Assembly (NCBI RefSeq): GCF_000153725.1
Contig: NZ_DS022276.1
Coordinates: forward strand, 3,622,341-3,686,340
Length of the DNA: 64,000 bases
Origin: Salipiger bermudensis HTCC2601
GTDB lineage: Bacteria > Pseudomonadota > Alphaproteobacteria > Rhodobacterales > Rhodobacteraceae
Direction: 5' to 3'
This document shows, piece by piece, positions 9,060-19,285 of this stretch; the stretch's first letter is position 1, and the number at the start of each line of letters is the position of its first letter. The translations under genes and the position numbers were made by a program. The notes under the pieces are model-generated. The model saw only the letters and a program-made list of their open reading frames with translations, was not told the DNA's origin and searched no databases.

Positions 9060-9755
9060 ATGCTGACCAAGAAACAGCTCGACCTTCTGGATTTCATCAA
9101 CAAACGGCTGCAACGCGATGGCGTTCCACCCAGTTTCGACGAGATGAAGGATGCGCTCGACCTGCGATCGAAATCCGGCATCCACCGCCTGATCACCGCG
9201 CTGGAAGAGCGCGGCTTCATCCGCCGCCTCGCGCATCGCGCCCGCGCCATCGAGATCGTCAAGCTGCCCGAGAGCCTTGGTGGCAAGCCCGCGGGCTTCA
9301 CCCCGCAGGTGATCGATGGCGACCGCCCGGACAGCCGGCCCGCCAAGGCGCAGCCGGTCAGCAATGCCGAGGCGCTGGAGCTGCCGCTGCTCGGCCGCAT
9401 CGCCGCCGGTGAGCCGATCCAGTCGATCGCCGACAATCCGCCCAACATCGCGGTCCCCGGCGCCATGCTGTCGAGCAACGCCCATCACTACGCGCTCGAG
9501 GTCAAGGGCGACTCGATGATCGAGGCCGGCATTCACGACGGTGACGTCGTCATCATCCGCGAGACCTCCTCGGCCAGCAACGGCGACATCGTCGTGGCCC
9601 AGATCGAAGGGTACGAGGCGACGCTGAAGCGCTTCCGCCGCCAGGGGGACACCATCGTACTCGAGGCCGAGAACGCCGCCTACGAGCCGCGCGTGCTGCC
9701 GCTGGGCGCGGTCAAGGTGCAGGGCCGCCTCGTCGGTCTGATCCGGACCTACTGA
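9060..9755 (+). CDS. lexA: SOS repressor LexA (S24 autoprotease)
   Basis: 231 residues. An N-terminal winged helix-turn-helix (about 1-65) binds the SOS box; the C-terminal S24 domain cleaves itself at Ala116-Gly117 (GRIAAGEP) using Ser152 (GDSMIEAG) and Lys190 (EATLKRF). RecA filaments trigger this cleavage. The 31-base leader and the operator at 9015-9029 indicate autoregulation. It ends eight bases from the stop of the convergent comEC. Confidence 0.98.
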   Translation: MLTKKQLDLLDFINKRLQRDGVPPSFDEMKDALDLRSKSGIHRLITALEERGFIRRLAHRARAIEIVKLPESLGGKPAGFTPQVIDGDRPDSRPAKAQPVSNAEALELPLLGRIAAGEPIQSIADNPPNIAVPGAMLSSNAHHYALEVKGDSMIEAGIHDGDVVIIRETSSASNGDIVVAQIEGYEATLKRFRRQGDTIVLEAENAAYEPRVLPLGAVKVQGRLVGLIRTY

Positions 9756-9762
9756 TCCGCTT

Positions 9763-11799
9763 CTAGCGATCTTTGCCGCGGTGCCAGAGCCTTCGGCCCG
9801 CCGCAGTCTCGATGCGCGGGCCGGTCGGGGTCTGCCAGATCGCCACGGCGCCGGTGCGGGCGAGCCGCTCCGGATCGAAGATCTCGCATCCTGGCCAGTC
9901 CGGAAGATCGGTGCTCGACACCACGAGCTCCCGCGCGCCACAGCCGCGAAACCCGGCGGCGGCGCGCTTGCCCTGGAAATGCGTTACCATCGCGCCGGCG
10001 ACAGAAATGCGCGCGACCCTCGGCTGCTCATGCTCGGGCCACAGGGCCGCCGCCACGGCCTGCCCGCCGGCCTGACCGTCATTCTCCAGCCAGACCGCGG
10101 CCACGAACCCGGCGCCGCGCTCGCGCGAGAGCGCCCGGCCCTCTGGGGTCATCGCCCCGACCAGCGTCCCGCTGTCGGAAATCAGCAGCGCAGGACGCCC
10201 GCCGCTGGCCCAGAGCGTCACGGCGAGCGAAAGCGGCAGCAGGCCTGCCCATCGTCCACGCCCCTGCCACAGGCACAGGATCAGCCCGCCGGAGGCCAGC
10301 AGTGGCAGCACCCAAGCGCCGGGCGCCCGCACCTGCCCCAGCGCGCCGTCCCAGCCCGTGACCGTGCCGGCCACCGTCAGGATCCAGTCGAGCCCCAGGG
10401 CCATGACCCACAACGCCGTAGCCTCGAGCCCCAGCGGCATCAGCAATGCCGTGACGACGGCCATCGGCACCACGATCAGCCCCATGACCGGCACCGCCAC
10501 GAGGTTCGCGACAAGCCCGTAATGCGAGACGATGTTGAAATGCGCCATCGACACCGGCGCCGTGGCGAGCGAGGCGGTGACCGATGAGACCACCAGCGTC
10601 AGCAGAGGCCGTGCCAGCCGCGGCAAGCCGCGTTCGATTGCGAGGTCGCGCATCGCGCCGAACACTGCGACCAGCGCCAGCGTAGCCGCAAAGCTCATCT
10701 GGAAGCCCGGGCCGAGCAGCGCTTCGGGGCGCAGCACGAGCACGATGAGCGCCGCCAGCGCCACGCTCCGCAACGAGAGTGCCCGGCGGTTGCAGAGCAG
10801 CGCAACCAGCATCACCGCCACCATGACGAAGGCGCGCTGGGTGGCGACATTGCCGCCCGAAAGCGCGAGGTATCCGGCCGCCGCGACCAGCGCCACCCCG
10901 GCGGCGATCTTCTTGCCGGGCCAGTTGTGGCGCGTATGTCGCGGCAGCAGAAGCACGAGGCGCGTGGCGGTGAAGACGACCCCCGCGAGCAGCCCCATGT
11001 GCAGCCCCGAAATCGCCAGCAGATGCGCGAGATTGCTGTGCCGAAGCGCCTGGAGGGTCTGCAGGCCGATGGCGGACCGGTCTCCGGTCATGATGGCCGC
11101 TGCGAAGGCGCCGGTCTCGCCGGGCAGCACCGCGCGCACGCGCTCCGCGATCTTGAGCCGCAGGCGCAGAACGGGCGTGTCGCGCTGTGCCGGGACGAGG
11201 CGCAGCACCGGGGTCCGGGTGTAGCCGACCGCGCCGAGCCGCAGGAACCAGGCATGACGGCGGAAGTCGAATCCGCCGGGTTCGGCCGCGCCGGCAGGGC
11301 CCGAGAGATGCCCGGTCAGGATCGCCACATCGCCGGGCCGCGGCGGCGGATTGCCCTGCGATCCGTGCAGCGAGACCCGGACGCGACGCGGGGTTTCGTG
11401 CGGGGCCATGCGGGCCAGCACGACCCGGTCGAGTGTCAGGCGCAGCGCATCCGATGCCGAGCGATCGATCCCGACGACCCGCCCCTCGATCGGGCCGTAG
11501 TAGCGGAAACCGAGCTGTGGCCCGGACACCAGATGCGCGCGCCCCCCCGCCAGTGCAATCCCCAGCACCGCGAGGGCGAGTGCGACGGCCAGTGGTGCGA
11601 GCCACATGGGAAGCCGCCGCGAGATTGTCAGCAGCGTGACTCCCGCACAGGCCGCCGACACGAGACTCCAGACCGGCGGCTCATCTGGCAGAGCGAAGTA
11701 GGTTGCGATGCCGCCTGCCAGCGCCACCGCGCACCACGGAAACAGGTGACCCCGCTGCCCGGTCAGCGCCGACGTCAGCCGATCCCCGATCCGCCCCAT
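9763..11799 (-). CDS. comEC: ComEC/Rec2-family DNA uptake channel protein
   Basis: 678 residues, polytopic inner-membrane protein that carries transforming single-stranded DNA across the membrane in competent bacteria. An N-terminal DUF4131/OB-like part (about 90-190) is followed by the competence domain with many helices and the motif LLAISGLHMGLLAG. The metallo-beta-lactamase domain seen in Bacillus ComEC is not evident; the C-terminus is a short soluble segment, as is common in Rhodobacterales. It converges on lexA. Whether the organism is competent cannot be judged here. Confidence 0.92.
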   Translation of the reverse strand: MGRIGDRLTSALTGQRGHLFPWCAVALAGGIATYFALPDEPPVWSLVSAACAGVTLLTISRRLPMWLAPLAVALALAVLGIALAGGRAHLVSGPQLGFRYYGPIEGRVVGIDRSASDALRLTLDRVVLARMAPHETPRRVRVSLHGSQGNPPPRPGDVAILTGHLSGPAGAAEPGGFDFRRHAWFLRLGAVGYTRTPVLRLVPAQRDTPVLRLRLKIAERVRAVLPGETGAFAAAIMTGDRSAIGLQTLQALRHSNLAHLLAISGLHMGLLAGVVFTATRLVLLLPRHTRHNWPGKKIAAGVALVAAAGYLALSGGNVATQRAFVMVAVMLVALLCNRRALSLRSVALAALIVLVLRPEALLGPGFQMSFAATLALVAVFGAMRDLAIERGLPRLARPLLTLVVSSVTASLATAPVSMAHFNIVSHYGLVANLVAVPVMGLIVVPMAVVTALLMPLGLEATALWVMALGLDWILTVAGTVTGWDGALGQVRAPGAWVLPLLASGGLILCLWQGRGRWAGLLPLSLAVTLWASGGRPALLISDSGTLVGAMTPEGRALSRERGAGFVAAVWLENDGQAGGQAVAAALWPEHEQPRVARISVAGAMVTHFQGKRAAAGFRGCGARELVVSSTDLPDWPGCEIFDPERLARTGAVAIWQTPTGPRIETAAGRRLWHRGKDR

Positions 11800-11877
11800 A
11801 CTTGCCCCTGACCCGTCCGCTGGTTAAGGAACCGAGAAAACCCTACGCCCCCCTTGGTTACCGAGAGGTTAATACCC

Positions 11878-13284
11878 ATGACCGTCGTCACCCGTTTCGC
11901 GCCGTCGCCCACCGGCTACCTGCACATTGGCGGCGCACGCACGGCGCTGTTCAACTGGCTCTATGCCCGCGGCCGGGGCGGCAAGTTCCTGCTGCGCATC
12001 GAGGACACCGACCGCGCCCGCTCGACCCCGGAGGCCACCGCCGCGATCCTCAAGGGGCTCGACTGGCTCGGGCTCGGCCATGACGGCGAGGTGGTGAGCC
12101 AGTTCGAGCGTGCCGACCGTCACGCCGAGGTCGCCCGCGAGCTGCTCGCCAAGGGCGCGGCCTACAAGTGCTTCTCGACCCAGGAGGAGATCACCGCCTT
12201 CCGCGAAGAGGCAAAGGAGGCGGGCCGCTCGACCCTGTTCCAGAGCCCGTGGCGCGACGCCGATCCGGCGAGCCATCCCGACGCCCCCTATGCCGTGCGG
12301 CTGAAGACCCCGACCGAAGGCGAGACGGTGATCGAGGACGAGGTGCAGGGCCGCGTCACGATCCGCAACGATCAGCTCGACGACATGATCCTGTTACGCT
12401 CGGATGGCACCCCGGTCTACATGCTGGCGGTCGTCGTCGACGACCACGACATGGGGGTGACCCATGTGATCCGGGGGGACGATCACCTGAACAACGCGGC
12501 GCGTCAGATGGGCATCTACACGGCGATGGGTTGGCCGCTGCCGGTCTACGCCCATATCCCGCTGATCCACGGCCCCGACGGCAAGAAGCTGTCGAAACGC
12601 CACGGTGCGCTCGGCGTCGACGAATACCAGAAGATCGGCTACCCCTCGGCGGGCATGCGCAACTACCTCGCAAGGCTCGGCTGGAGCCACGGCGACGACG
12701 AGTTCTTCACCGATGCTCAGGCCATCGAGTGGTTCGACCTGTCGGGAATCGGCAAGTCCGCGGCCCGGTTCGATTTCAAGAAGCTGGAGAATCTCTGCGG
12801 CCAGCACATCGCCATCGCCGACGATGCTGCACTGCTGCAAGAAATCGAGGCGTATCTCGACGCGGCGGGAAAGCTTGCCCTGACGGAAGCGCAGCGCGAC
12901 GGATTGCTGCGCGGCATGTACTGCCTCAAGGACCGTGCCAAGACCTTCCCGGAACTGCTTGAAAAGGCACATTTCATCCTGGCAGATACGCCGCTCGAGC
13001 CGGACGAGAAAGCGGCCAAGGCACTGGATGCAGTATCCCGTGGTATACTGGCTGCGTTGACGCCGCAGCTGCAAAATGCTAGCTGGTCGCGGGAAGAACT
13101 CGAAGGGGAGATGGGCGCTTTCGCAGAGGCACAGGGGACCAAGTTCGGCAAGCTTGCCGCCCCCCTCCGTGCCGCGCTGGCAGGACGCGCCGTGACCCCG
13201 AGCGTTTTTGACATGATGCTGGTGCTCGGCAAGGAGGAAAGCCTCCGCCGCATCGGGCACGCAGCCACCTCTGAGACGGGGTGA
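11878..13284 (+). CDS. gltX: Glutamate--tRNA ligase
   Basis: 468 residues, class I aminoacyl-tRNA synthetase. [22 protein letters not shown] carries the HIGH-type motif at 16-19, and KKLSKRHG around residue 236 is the KMSKS equivalent. ATG 11878 has GAGAGG nine bases upstream and starts with the conserved TRFAPSPTG; the ATG at 11854 adds a non-conserved tail. Alphaproteobacteria often have two GltX paralogues sharing Glu and Gln charging, so this may be one of two. Confidence 0.97.
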   Translation: MTVVTRFAPSPTGYLHIGGARTALFNWLYARGRGGKFLLRIEDTDRARSTPEATAAILKGLDWLGLGHDGEVVSQFERADRHAEVARELLAKGAAYKCFSTQEEITAFREEAKEAGRSTLFQSPWRDADPASHPDAPYAVRLKTPTEGETVIEDEVQGRVTIRNDQLDDMILLRSDGTPVYMLAVVVDDHDMGVTHVIRGDDHLNNAARQMGIYTAMGWPLPVYAHIPLIHGPDGKKLSKRHGALGVDEYQKIGYPSAGMRNYLARLGWSHGDDEFFTDAQAIEWFDLSGIGKSAARFDFKKLENLCGQHIAIADDAALLQEIEAYLDAAGKLALTEAQRDGLLRGMYCLKDRAKTFPELLEKAHFILADTPLEPDEKAAKALDAVSRGILAALTPQLQNASWSREELEGEMGAFAEAQGTKFGKLAAPLRAALAGRAVTPSVFDMMLVLGKEESLRRIGHAATSETG

Positions 13285-13389
13285 CGGCCTGAAGGGAGCG
13301 TTTCGACAAACGGCTCGCCAAGGCCATGTGAGACTATATCGCCCCGGGCGCGCCAGGCGCCGGGGCCCTTTCGAAAGGAACGACGAAGC

Positions 13390-14688
13390 ATGGCTGAAAC
13401 TCCGACGAAGAATGCGACGCTGACGATCGACGACCAGTCCTACGATCTGCCGATGTACTCGCCCACCGCGGGCCCGGACGTTCTGGATATCCGCAAGCTC
13501 TATGCGCAGGCCGGTGTCTTCACCTACGACCCGGGCTTCACCTCGACCGCGAGCTGCGACAGCACCATCACCTTCATCGACGGCGACAAGGGCGAGCTGC
13601 TGCACCGTGGCTACCCGATCGACCAGCTGGCCGAGAAGTCGCATTACCTCGAGGTCTGCTACCTGCTGCTCTACGGCGAGCTGCCCTCGGCGGCCGAGCT
13701 CGAAAAGTTCGAGAACACCATCACCCGGCACACCATGCTGCACGAGCAGATGCAGTATTTCTTCCGCGGCTTCCGTCGTGACGCGCACCCGATGGCGACC
13801 ATGGTCGGCGTCGTCGGCGCCATGTCGGCCTTCTACCACGACAGCACCGACATCAAGGACCCCAAGCAGCGCGAGATCGCCTCGCACCGCCTGATCGCCA
13901 AGATGCCGACCATCGCGGCCTGGGCCTACAAGTACTCGATCGGCCAGCCCTTCGTGTACCCGCGCAACGACCTGAGCTATGCGGCGAACTTCCTGCACAT
14001 GTGCTTCAGCGTGCCGGCCGAACCCTACCAGGTGAACCCGATCCTGAGCCGCGCGATGGACCGGATCTTCACCCTGCACGCCGATCACGAGCAGAACGCC
14101 TCGACCTCGACCGTGCGCCTGGCCTCGTCCTCGGGTGCCAACCCGTTCGCCTGCATCGCGGCCGGCATCGCCTGCCTCTGGGGTCCGGCCCATGGCGGCG
14201 CCAACCAGGCCTGCCTCGAGATGCTCAAGCAGATCGGCTCGCCCGACAAGATCCCCGAGTACATCGCCCGCGCCAAGGACAAGAACGACCCGTTCCGCCT
14301 GATGGGCTTCGGCCACCGCGTCTACAAGAACTTCGACCCGCGCGCGACGGTGATGAAGCAGTCCGCCGACGAGGTGCTCGACCTGCTCGGCGTCGAGAAC
14401 AACCCGATCCTCGCCACTGCGAAGGAACTCGAAAAGCAGGCGCTCGCCGATCCCTACTTCGCCGAGAAGAAGCTGTTCCCGAACGTCGATTTCTACTCGG
14501 GCATCATCCTCGAGGCGATGGGCTTCCCGACCTCGATGTTCACCCCGATCTTCGCCCTGTCGCGGACCGTGGGCTGGGTGTCGCAGTGGAAAGAACAGCT
14601 CGCCGATCCGCAGCACAAGATCGGTCGTCCGCGCCAGCTCTACCTCGGCAGCACGGCACGCGACTACACCGACATCGAGACCCGCTGA
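13390..14688 (+). CDS. gltA: Citrate synthase (type II, hexameric-type)
   Basis: 432 residues. It condenses acetyl-CoA and oxaloacetate at the entry of the TCA cycle. The long N-terminal segment and the stretches [54 protein letters not shown] and [12 protein letters not shown] match the type II family of Gram-negatives. AAAGGA precedes the start. A Rho-independent terminator follows at 14714. Confidence 0.98.
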   Translation: MAETPTKNATLTIDDQSYDLPMYSPTAGPDVLDIRKLYAQAGVFTYDPGFTSTASCDSTITFIDGDKGELLHRGYPIDQLAEKSHYLEVCYLLLYGELPSAAELEKFENTITRHTMLHEQMQYFFRGFRRDAHPMATMVGVVGAMSAFYHDSTDIKDPKQREIASHRLIAKMPTIAAWAYKYSIGQPFVYPRNDLSYAANFLHMCFSVPAEPYQVNPILSRAMDRIFTLHADHEQNASTSTVRLASSSGANPFACIAAGIACLWGPAHGGANQACLEMLKQIGSPDKIPEYIARAKDKNDPFRLMGFGHRVYKNFDPRATVMKQSADEVLDLLGVENNPILATAKELEKQALADPYFAEKKLFPNVDFYSGIILEAMGFPTSMFTPIFALSRTVGWVSQWKEQLADPQHKIGRPRQLYLGSTARDYTDIETR

Positions 14689-14713
14689 ACAAGCGGTCTT
14701 GCGTGAGACGAGA

Positions 14714-14739
14714 AAGCCGCCCCCAGGGGCGGCTTTTTT
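14714..14739 (+). terminator. Rho-independent terminator after gltA
   Basis: A ten-base stem, AAGCCGCCCC (14714-14723) pairing with GGGGCGGCTT (14726-14735), is followed by a run of six T (14734-14739), 25 bases after the gltA stop codon. Confidence 0.92.
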
Positions 14740-14789
14740 CGTGTGGGCGTGGGAGGCTTGCCCGGCGGCATGCGCTGTGGCGCGGGCGG

Positions 14790-14837
14790 GATGCCTCCGG
14801 CGGGAGTATTTTTAACGAAGAGAAGTCAGGGGCGCCG
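14790..14837 (+). repeat. Dispersed GAGTATTT element, copy b
   Basis: GCCTCCGGCGG-GAGTATTT-ttaacg-AAGAGAAG-tCAGGGGCGCCGG. It nearly matches the copy 143 bases downstream and the block at 2341. It lies between convergent gltA and the crotonase gene. Confidence 0.75.
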
Positions 14838-14932
14838 GGTTGGAGGTTGGTGCGCTGTCCGAGGCGGTGTTGAAGGAGCTTTGCCTGCGTCGTGGCGTTT
14901 GGTCCGGCGTCGCGCGGTTGTGGTCGCTGTGG

Positions 14933-14980
14933 CAGGCCTCCGGCGGGGATATTTTTGGCCAGAAGAAGACAGGGGCGCCG
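14933..14980 (+). repeat. Dispersed GAGTATTT element, copy c
   Basis: GCCTCCGGCGG-GGATATTTT-tggcc-AGAAGAAG-aCAGGGGCGCCGG. It shares both flanks with copy b but has GATATTTTT in the centre. The rest of 14740-15026 shows no gene. Confidence 0.75.
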
Positions 14981-15026
14981 GCTGGCGGCGGCGCACCCTG
15001 GGGGCATCTGTGGGGCGGACTGGCGG

Positions 15027-15803
15027 TCAGCGGCCTTCGAAATGAGGCGGGCGCTTTTCGAGGAAGGCGACGATGCCTTCCTTGAAGTCGCGGGTCTTGC
15101 CGCATTCGCCCTGCAGGCGGGACTCGACGCGGAGCTGGGCCGCGAGATCGCACTCGAAGGCGCCGCGCAGCGCGGTCTTGATGCGGGCATAGGCCTCGGT
15201 CGGGCCCTTGGCGAGATAGGCCGCACGGGCCTGCCAGACGGCCTCGAATTCGGCGTCGGGAACCGCTTCCCAGATCATGCCCATCTCGTCGGCCTGCCGG
15301 GCCGAGATGCGGTCGGCAAAGAGCGCCGCGCCCATCGCCTTGGCGAGGCCCATCTGACGCGGCAGCGCCCAGGTGCCGCCGGCATCGGGAATGAGGCCGA
15401 TGCGCGTGAAGGCCTGCATGAAGAAGGCGCTCTCGGTGGCGATCACCACGTCATGCACCAGCGCCAGATTGGCGCCCGCGCCCGCCGCCGCGCCGTTCAC
15501 CGCCGCGATGGTCGGCACCGGGCAGTCGGTGATGGCGTTGAGCATCGGCTCGTACTCGTCGCGCAGCACGCGCTCGAGATCCATGTTGGCGGCGGTCTCG
15601 CGGTCGCCGAGATCCTGCCCCGAGCAGAACGCCCGGCCGGTGCCGGTGAGCACCACGACCCGCGCAGCGCGGCCCGCCTCCTGCACCGCGTGGGTGATCT
15701 CGGCGCGCATCTGGGTGTTGAGCGCGTTCATCACGTCGGCCCGTGACAGGGTGATGACCGCAACGTCCTCGGCGATCTCGTAGGTGATGGTCTCGTACTG
15801 CAT
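15027..15803 (-). CDS. Enoyl-CoA hydratase/isomerase, PaaG-like
   Basis: 258 residues, crotonase fold. The segments FCSGQDLGDRE, AAVNGAAAGAGANLAL (oxyanion hole) and IGLIPDAGGTWALPR with an Asp closely resemble PaaG, the isomerase of 1,2-epoxyphenylacetyl-CoA to oxepin-CoA in phenylacetate breakdown. No other paa gene is visible here, so a role as a general fatty-acyl enoyl-CoA hydratase or isomerase remains possible. Confidence 0.85.
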   Translation of the reverse strand: MQYETITYEIAEDVAVITLSRADVMNALNTQMRAEITHAVQEAGRAARVVVLTGTGRAFCSGQDLGDRETAANMDLERVLRDEYEPMLNAITDCPVPTIAAVNGAAAGAGANLALVHDVVIATESAFFMQAFTRIGLIPDAGGTWALPRQMGLAKAMGAALFADRISARQADEMGMIWEAVPDAEFEAVWQARAAYLAKGPTEAYARIKTALRGAFECDLAAQLRVESRLQGECGKTRDFKEGIVAFLEKRPPHFEGR

Positions 15804-15876
15804 GGGGTGCCTCCTGCCTCCTCGCGCCTCTCTGCTTCGGGCGCCATAAGACAGGCAGCCGACGCGCTTGGCAAAG

Positions 15877-15903
15877 GCAAACGCGGCGTCACATCGACGC
15901 CGC
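15877..15903 (-). terminator. Probable terminator after ccmH
   Basis: Read on the minus strand, GCGGCGTC (15903-15896), five-base loop, GACGCCGC (15890-15883) then GTTTGCC. The stem is perfect, the T run is short. It follows the ccmH stop by 17 bases. Confidence 0.5.
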
Positions 15904-15919
15904 GCTGCACGCTTTCGGA

Positions 15920-16378
15920 TCAGTCGCGCAGGATCTGCTCGAGCCGCGCCTTTTCATCCTCGCTGAGCCCCGCCTCGGCCGGCGCCGCGGCGCGTGAACG
16001 GCCGCGGATGTAGACCGCGCCAGTGAGCAACGCGAAGACGAAGAGCAGCGGCCCTGCCGCCCAGAGCAGCCAGTTCCAGCCGCCGGTGGTGGGCTTGAGC
16101 AGCACGTATTCGCCGTAGCGATCGACGATATAGTCGACCGTCTCCTCGTTGCTGTCGCCCTCGAGCAGCCGTTCGCGGACCAGCAGGCGCAGGTCGCGCG
16201 CGAGCGAGGCGTTGGAATCGTCGATATTCTCGTTCTGGCAGACCAGACAGCGCAGCCCCTGCGAGATCTCGCGGGCCCGCGCTTCGAGCGCCGGGTCGTC
16301 GAGGATCTCGTCGGGCTGCACCGCCTGCGCGACGGTGGCGATCAGCACGAAGGCCAAGGCAAACAGCGAGCGCATCAT
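15920..16378 (-). CDS. ccmH: Cytochrome c-type biogenesis protein CcmH
   Basis: 152 residues. A signal peptide (about 1-19, cut after AQA) precedes the thioredoxin-like motif LRCLVCQNENIDDS (42-55), whose two Cys residues reduce apocytochrome c for heme ligation; a membrane helix spans about 103-123 (WLLWAAGPLLFVFALL). It acts in the periplasm with CcmF. The ATG at 16378 overlaps the ccmF stop as ATGA; ATG 16375 follows directly. Confidence 0.95.
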   Translation of the reverse strand: MMRSLFALAFVLIATVAQAVQPDEILDDPALEARAREISQGLRCLVCQNENIDDSNASLARDLRLLVRERLLEGDSNEETVDYIVDRYGEYVLLKPTTGGWNWLLWAAGPLLFVFALLTGAVYIRGRSRAAAPAEAGLSEDEKARLEQILRD

Positions 16379-18342
16379 TCCGCGGGCACTCCCTTGGCGG
16401 GGGCGCCCTTGCGCGCGCCGGCAGCGACGCGGAAGCGCCGGTCGGTGAGGCTCAGGATGCCGCCGATCGCCATCAGAATGCAGCCGGCCCAGATCCAGTT
16501 CGCCAGCGGCTTGATATAGACCCGCATGGTCCAGCCCCCGCCGGTCTGAGGATCGCCGATCACCACGTAGATGTCGCGCAGGAAGCGGTAGTCGATGGCG
16601 GCCTCGGTGGTGGGCATCTTGGCGACCGGGTAGTCGCGCTTTTCCGGGTAGAGATGCGCGATCTCGGCCCCGTCCTGACGCACCGCAACCTCGCCCATGG
16701 TGGAGAAGTAATTGGGCCCGCGCACCCGTTCGACGCCCAGCAGTTCGAACTCGTAGTTGCCAAGCTCGAAGGGCTGGTTGAGCTCGGCCACGCGGATGTC
16801 CTCCTGTTGCCAGGCCATCAGCCCGGCGATGCCGGCCATGGTGATGCCGAGCCCGGCATGGGCCACGGCCTTGCCCCAGTCGGCGCGCGGCAGGCGCAGC
16901 AGGCGGGAGTAGTCGCGGCTCTTGCCGATCCGGCTGAGCAGGTCGGTGATCGCGCCGGCCACCAGCCAGGTGCCGAGGAACAGGCCCACGGGCCCGAGCA
17001 GGCTGCGCCCGGTCTGGATGGTCCAGAACAGGCCGGCGACGGCAATGGCGAGACCGAGGGCCGGCGCCAACTGGCGCAGGACCCGGTCGACCTTGGCGCG
17101 CTTCCAGCTCAGCATGGCGCCGATGGGCAGCAGCAGGCCCAGCATCACCATGAAGGGTGTGAAGGCCATGTTGAAGAACGGCGCGCCGACCGAGAGCTTC
17201 CGGCCGAACAGCATCTCGGCCACCAGCGGCCAGAGCGTGCCGACGAAGACCACGAAGCAAGCCACGGCGAGCAGGATGTTGTTGGCCACCAGCGCGGATT
17301 CACGGCTGACGATGCCGAACACGCCCTTGGCCTGCATCGCCCCGGCGCGGGCAGCGAAGAGCGTCAGCGCGCCGCCGGTGAAGGTCACCAGGATGCCGAG
17401 AATGAACACGCCGCGCTCGGGATCGGTGGCGAAGGCGTGCACCGAGGTCAGCAGGCCCGAGCGCACGATGAAGGTGCCCATGAGCGAGAAGCCGAAGGCG
17501 AGGATGGCGAGCAGGATGGTCCAGCTTTTCAGCGCCTCGCGTTTCTCGACCACGATGGCGCTGTGCAGCAGCGCGGCGGCCAGCAGCCACGGCATGAAGG
17601 AAGCGTTCTCGACCGGGTCCCAGAACCAGAAACCGCCCCAGCCCAGCTCGTAATAGGCCCACCACGAGCCAAGCGCGATGCCGATGGTGAGGAACATCCA
17701 GCTCAGCAGCGTCCAGGGCCGCACCCAGCGGCCCCAGGCGGCGTCGACCCTGCCCTCGATCAGCGCCGCAACGGCGAAGCTGAAGCAGATCGAGAGGCCG
17801 ACATAGCCGAGGTAGAGAAACGGCGGGTGGAAGGCGAGCCCGGGGTCTTGCAGCAGCGGGTTGAGGTCCTGACCGTCGAAGGGCGGCACCGCCATGCGCA
17901 GGAACGGGTTCGAGGTCAGCAGGATGAAGGCGAAGAAGGCGACGCCGACCATCGCCTGCACGCCCAGCACGCGGGCCCGCAGCGTCGGCGGCAGGTTGCC
18001 CCCGAACCAGGCCGCCAGCGCGCCGAACAGCGCGAGGATCAGCACCCAGAGCAGCATCGAGCCCTCGTGGTTCCCCCAGACGCCACTGATCTTGTAGAGC
18101 ATCGGCTTGGCCGAATGGCTGTTCATCACCACGAGGCGCAGCGAGAAGTCGGAGGTGACGAAGGCGTGGGTCAGCGCCGCGAAGCTGATCAGCACCAGCA
18201 GGAACTGGGCTGTCGCGGCGGGTTCGGCGACGGCCATCCAGCCGGGCCAGCGTTTATGGGCGCCGATCATGGGAACCACCGCCTGAACACAGGCGACGAG
18301 AGCGGCGAGGATGAGGGCGAAGTGTCCGAGCTCGGTAATCAT
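16375..18342 (-). CDS. ccmF: Heme lyase subunit CcmF
   Basis: 655 residues, polytopic inner-membrane protein that joins heme to apocytochrome c in the periplasm (System I). The tryptophan-rich WWD-type stretch GGFWFWDPVENASFMPWL and the upstream GVWGNHEGSMLLWV are clear. The start MITELGHFALIL at 18342 matches the family; a longer in-frame extension is unlike protein. Its ribosome site is weak. It forms an operon with ccmH. Confidence 0.96.
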   Translation of the reverse strand: MITELGHFALILAALVACVQAVVPMIGAHKRWPGWMAVAEPAATAQFLLVLISFAALTHAFVTSDFSLRLVVMNSHSAKPMLYKISGVWGNHEGSMLLWVLILALFGALAAWFGGNLPPTLRARVLGVQAMVGVAFFAFILLTSNPFLRMAVPPFDGQDLNPLLQDPGLAFHPPFLYLGYVGLSICFSFAVAALIEGRVDAAWGRWVRPWTLLSWMFLTIGIALGSWWAYYELGWGGFWFWDPVENASFMPWLLAAALLHSAIVVEKREALKSWTILLAILAFGFSLMGTFIVRSGLLTSVHAFATDPERGVFILGILVTFTGGALTLFAARAGAMQAKGVFGIVSRESALVANNILLAVACFVVFVGTLWPLVAEMLFGRKLSVGAPFFNMAFTPFMVMLGLLLPIGAMLSWKRAKVDRVLRQLAPALGLAIAVAGLFWTIQTGRSLLGPVGLFLGTWLVAGAITDLLSRIGKSRDYSRLLRLPRADWGKAVAHAGLGITMAGIAGLMAWQQEDIRVAELNQPFELGNYEFELLGVERVRGPNYFSTMGEVAVRQDGAEIAHLYPEKRDYPVAKMPTTEAAIDYRFLRDIYVVIGDPQTGGGWTMRVYIKPLANWIWAGCILMAIGGILSLTDRRFRVAAGARKGAPAKGVPAE

Positions 18343-18775
18343 GATGCCCCGTGTATACGAAAGGGCGCCCGACCGGCCAACGAAAATCCCTTTTGACCGG
18401 CGTTCACATTGTCGCAATCGCATGTCGGGAGGGACCAAGGGCCCGGACCGGACTACCGCCGGGACTGACTTGACGTGCTCTTGAGGACGCAAGACGTATC
18501 GAAACGTGGCATCGTCCAAGAGATGCGCCGAAAGACCGGGACGCGCCGCGCATCGTCGGTCAGCGGATTGGCGATCCGAGGGTTGGATCCCTTGAGGTAT
18601 CCGGGCCAAGCCCGAAGCATCTCTCAGCTCGGCGCAGTCGTGGACAAATCGCCGGTCTGGGGGGAGCGGGTCATGCCGGAGGCATGCTTTCAGCATGACC
18701 GATGTGCGGCGGCCTCCGGCCTCGGTTCCGCGCGGCCAACGCTCAAACGATGCTCACGCCGAGATCAGCACGATT
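18343..18775. other. 433-base gap between ccmF and the holin gene, no gene seen
   Basis: No convincing ORF or RNA gene. It contains an 8-base inverted repeat GGTCATGC...GCATGACC at about 18669-18700, close upstream of the holin stop; its role is unclear and no T run follows. The 18343 end must hold the ccmF promoter, but no clear -35/-10 pair was identified. Confidence 0.5.
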
Positions 18776-19285
18776 TCACCGCTCCGTGCTCTCCCGCCAG
18801 TCCGACAGCGCCGGATTTTCACCAGCGTCGCGCTCGACAGGCGCGACCGTCCGCACCGCCGGCGCCGCCGCGACCACCGCTGCGATCTCGCGGCGGAACT
18901 CCTGCCCCTTGGTCTGGTGCCGCGCGCCGAAATAGAACCCCACGATGGCGGTCAGCAGCCACCACATCGGCTCGGGCACCAGCGACAGCCCCTGCATCCG
19001 CGCGCCGAACCACTCGGGATCCCACATCGCGCTGATGAACAGCCCCAGCGTGCCAAGCGCCAGCGCCGGGCGCGGCAGGCGGTTGAGCCCGTCCATCAGC
19101 CGGTCGAAGCGAGAGCGGCGCGCCTTGGCGAACTCCGCGCCGAACTGCGCCAGAGCCTCCCCGCGCAGCCCCGCCTCGCGCGCATCCCGCGCCTCGGCAT
19201 TGACCCGGAAGACCTCGGCGGTCTCGGCCACCACGTTGCGCCCCGAGCCGAAGAGCACCCCCATCGCGCGGTCGATCAGCCCCAT
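18776..19285 (-). CDS. Holin family protein (GTA-type lysis cassette)
   Basis: 169 residues. Helices at about 74-88 (RPALALGTLGLFISAM) and 105-121 (MWWLLTAIVGFYFGA) lie between charged ends, and the C-terminus is hydrophilic, fitting the holin family found beside N-acetylmuramidases in Rhodobacteraceae. In R. capsulatus the equivalent pair (rcc00555/rcc00556) lyses cells to release gene transfer agent particles. It overlaps the muramidase gene by ten bases. No GTA structural gene lies nearby, as in R. capsulatus where the lysis genes are unlinked. Confidence 0.87.
   Translation of the reverse strand: MGLIDRAMGVLFGSGRNVVAETAEVFRVNAEARDAREAGLRGEALAQFGAEFAKARRSRFDRLMDGLNRLPRPALALGTLGLFISAMWDPEWFGARMQGLSLVPEPMWWLLTAIVGFYFGARHQTKGQEFRREIAAVVAAAPAVRTVAPVERDAGENPALSDWRESTER

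Noticed and set aside
8034..9941. A 635-codon minus-strand open frame across moeA and lexA
   Set aside because: It is antisense to two well-supported genes and crosses the lexA promoter and operator.
12394..14616. A 740-codon minus-strand open frame across gltX and gltA
   Set aside because: It is antisense to two housekeeping genes and has no family resemblance.
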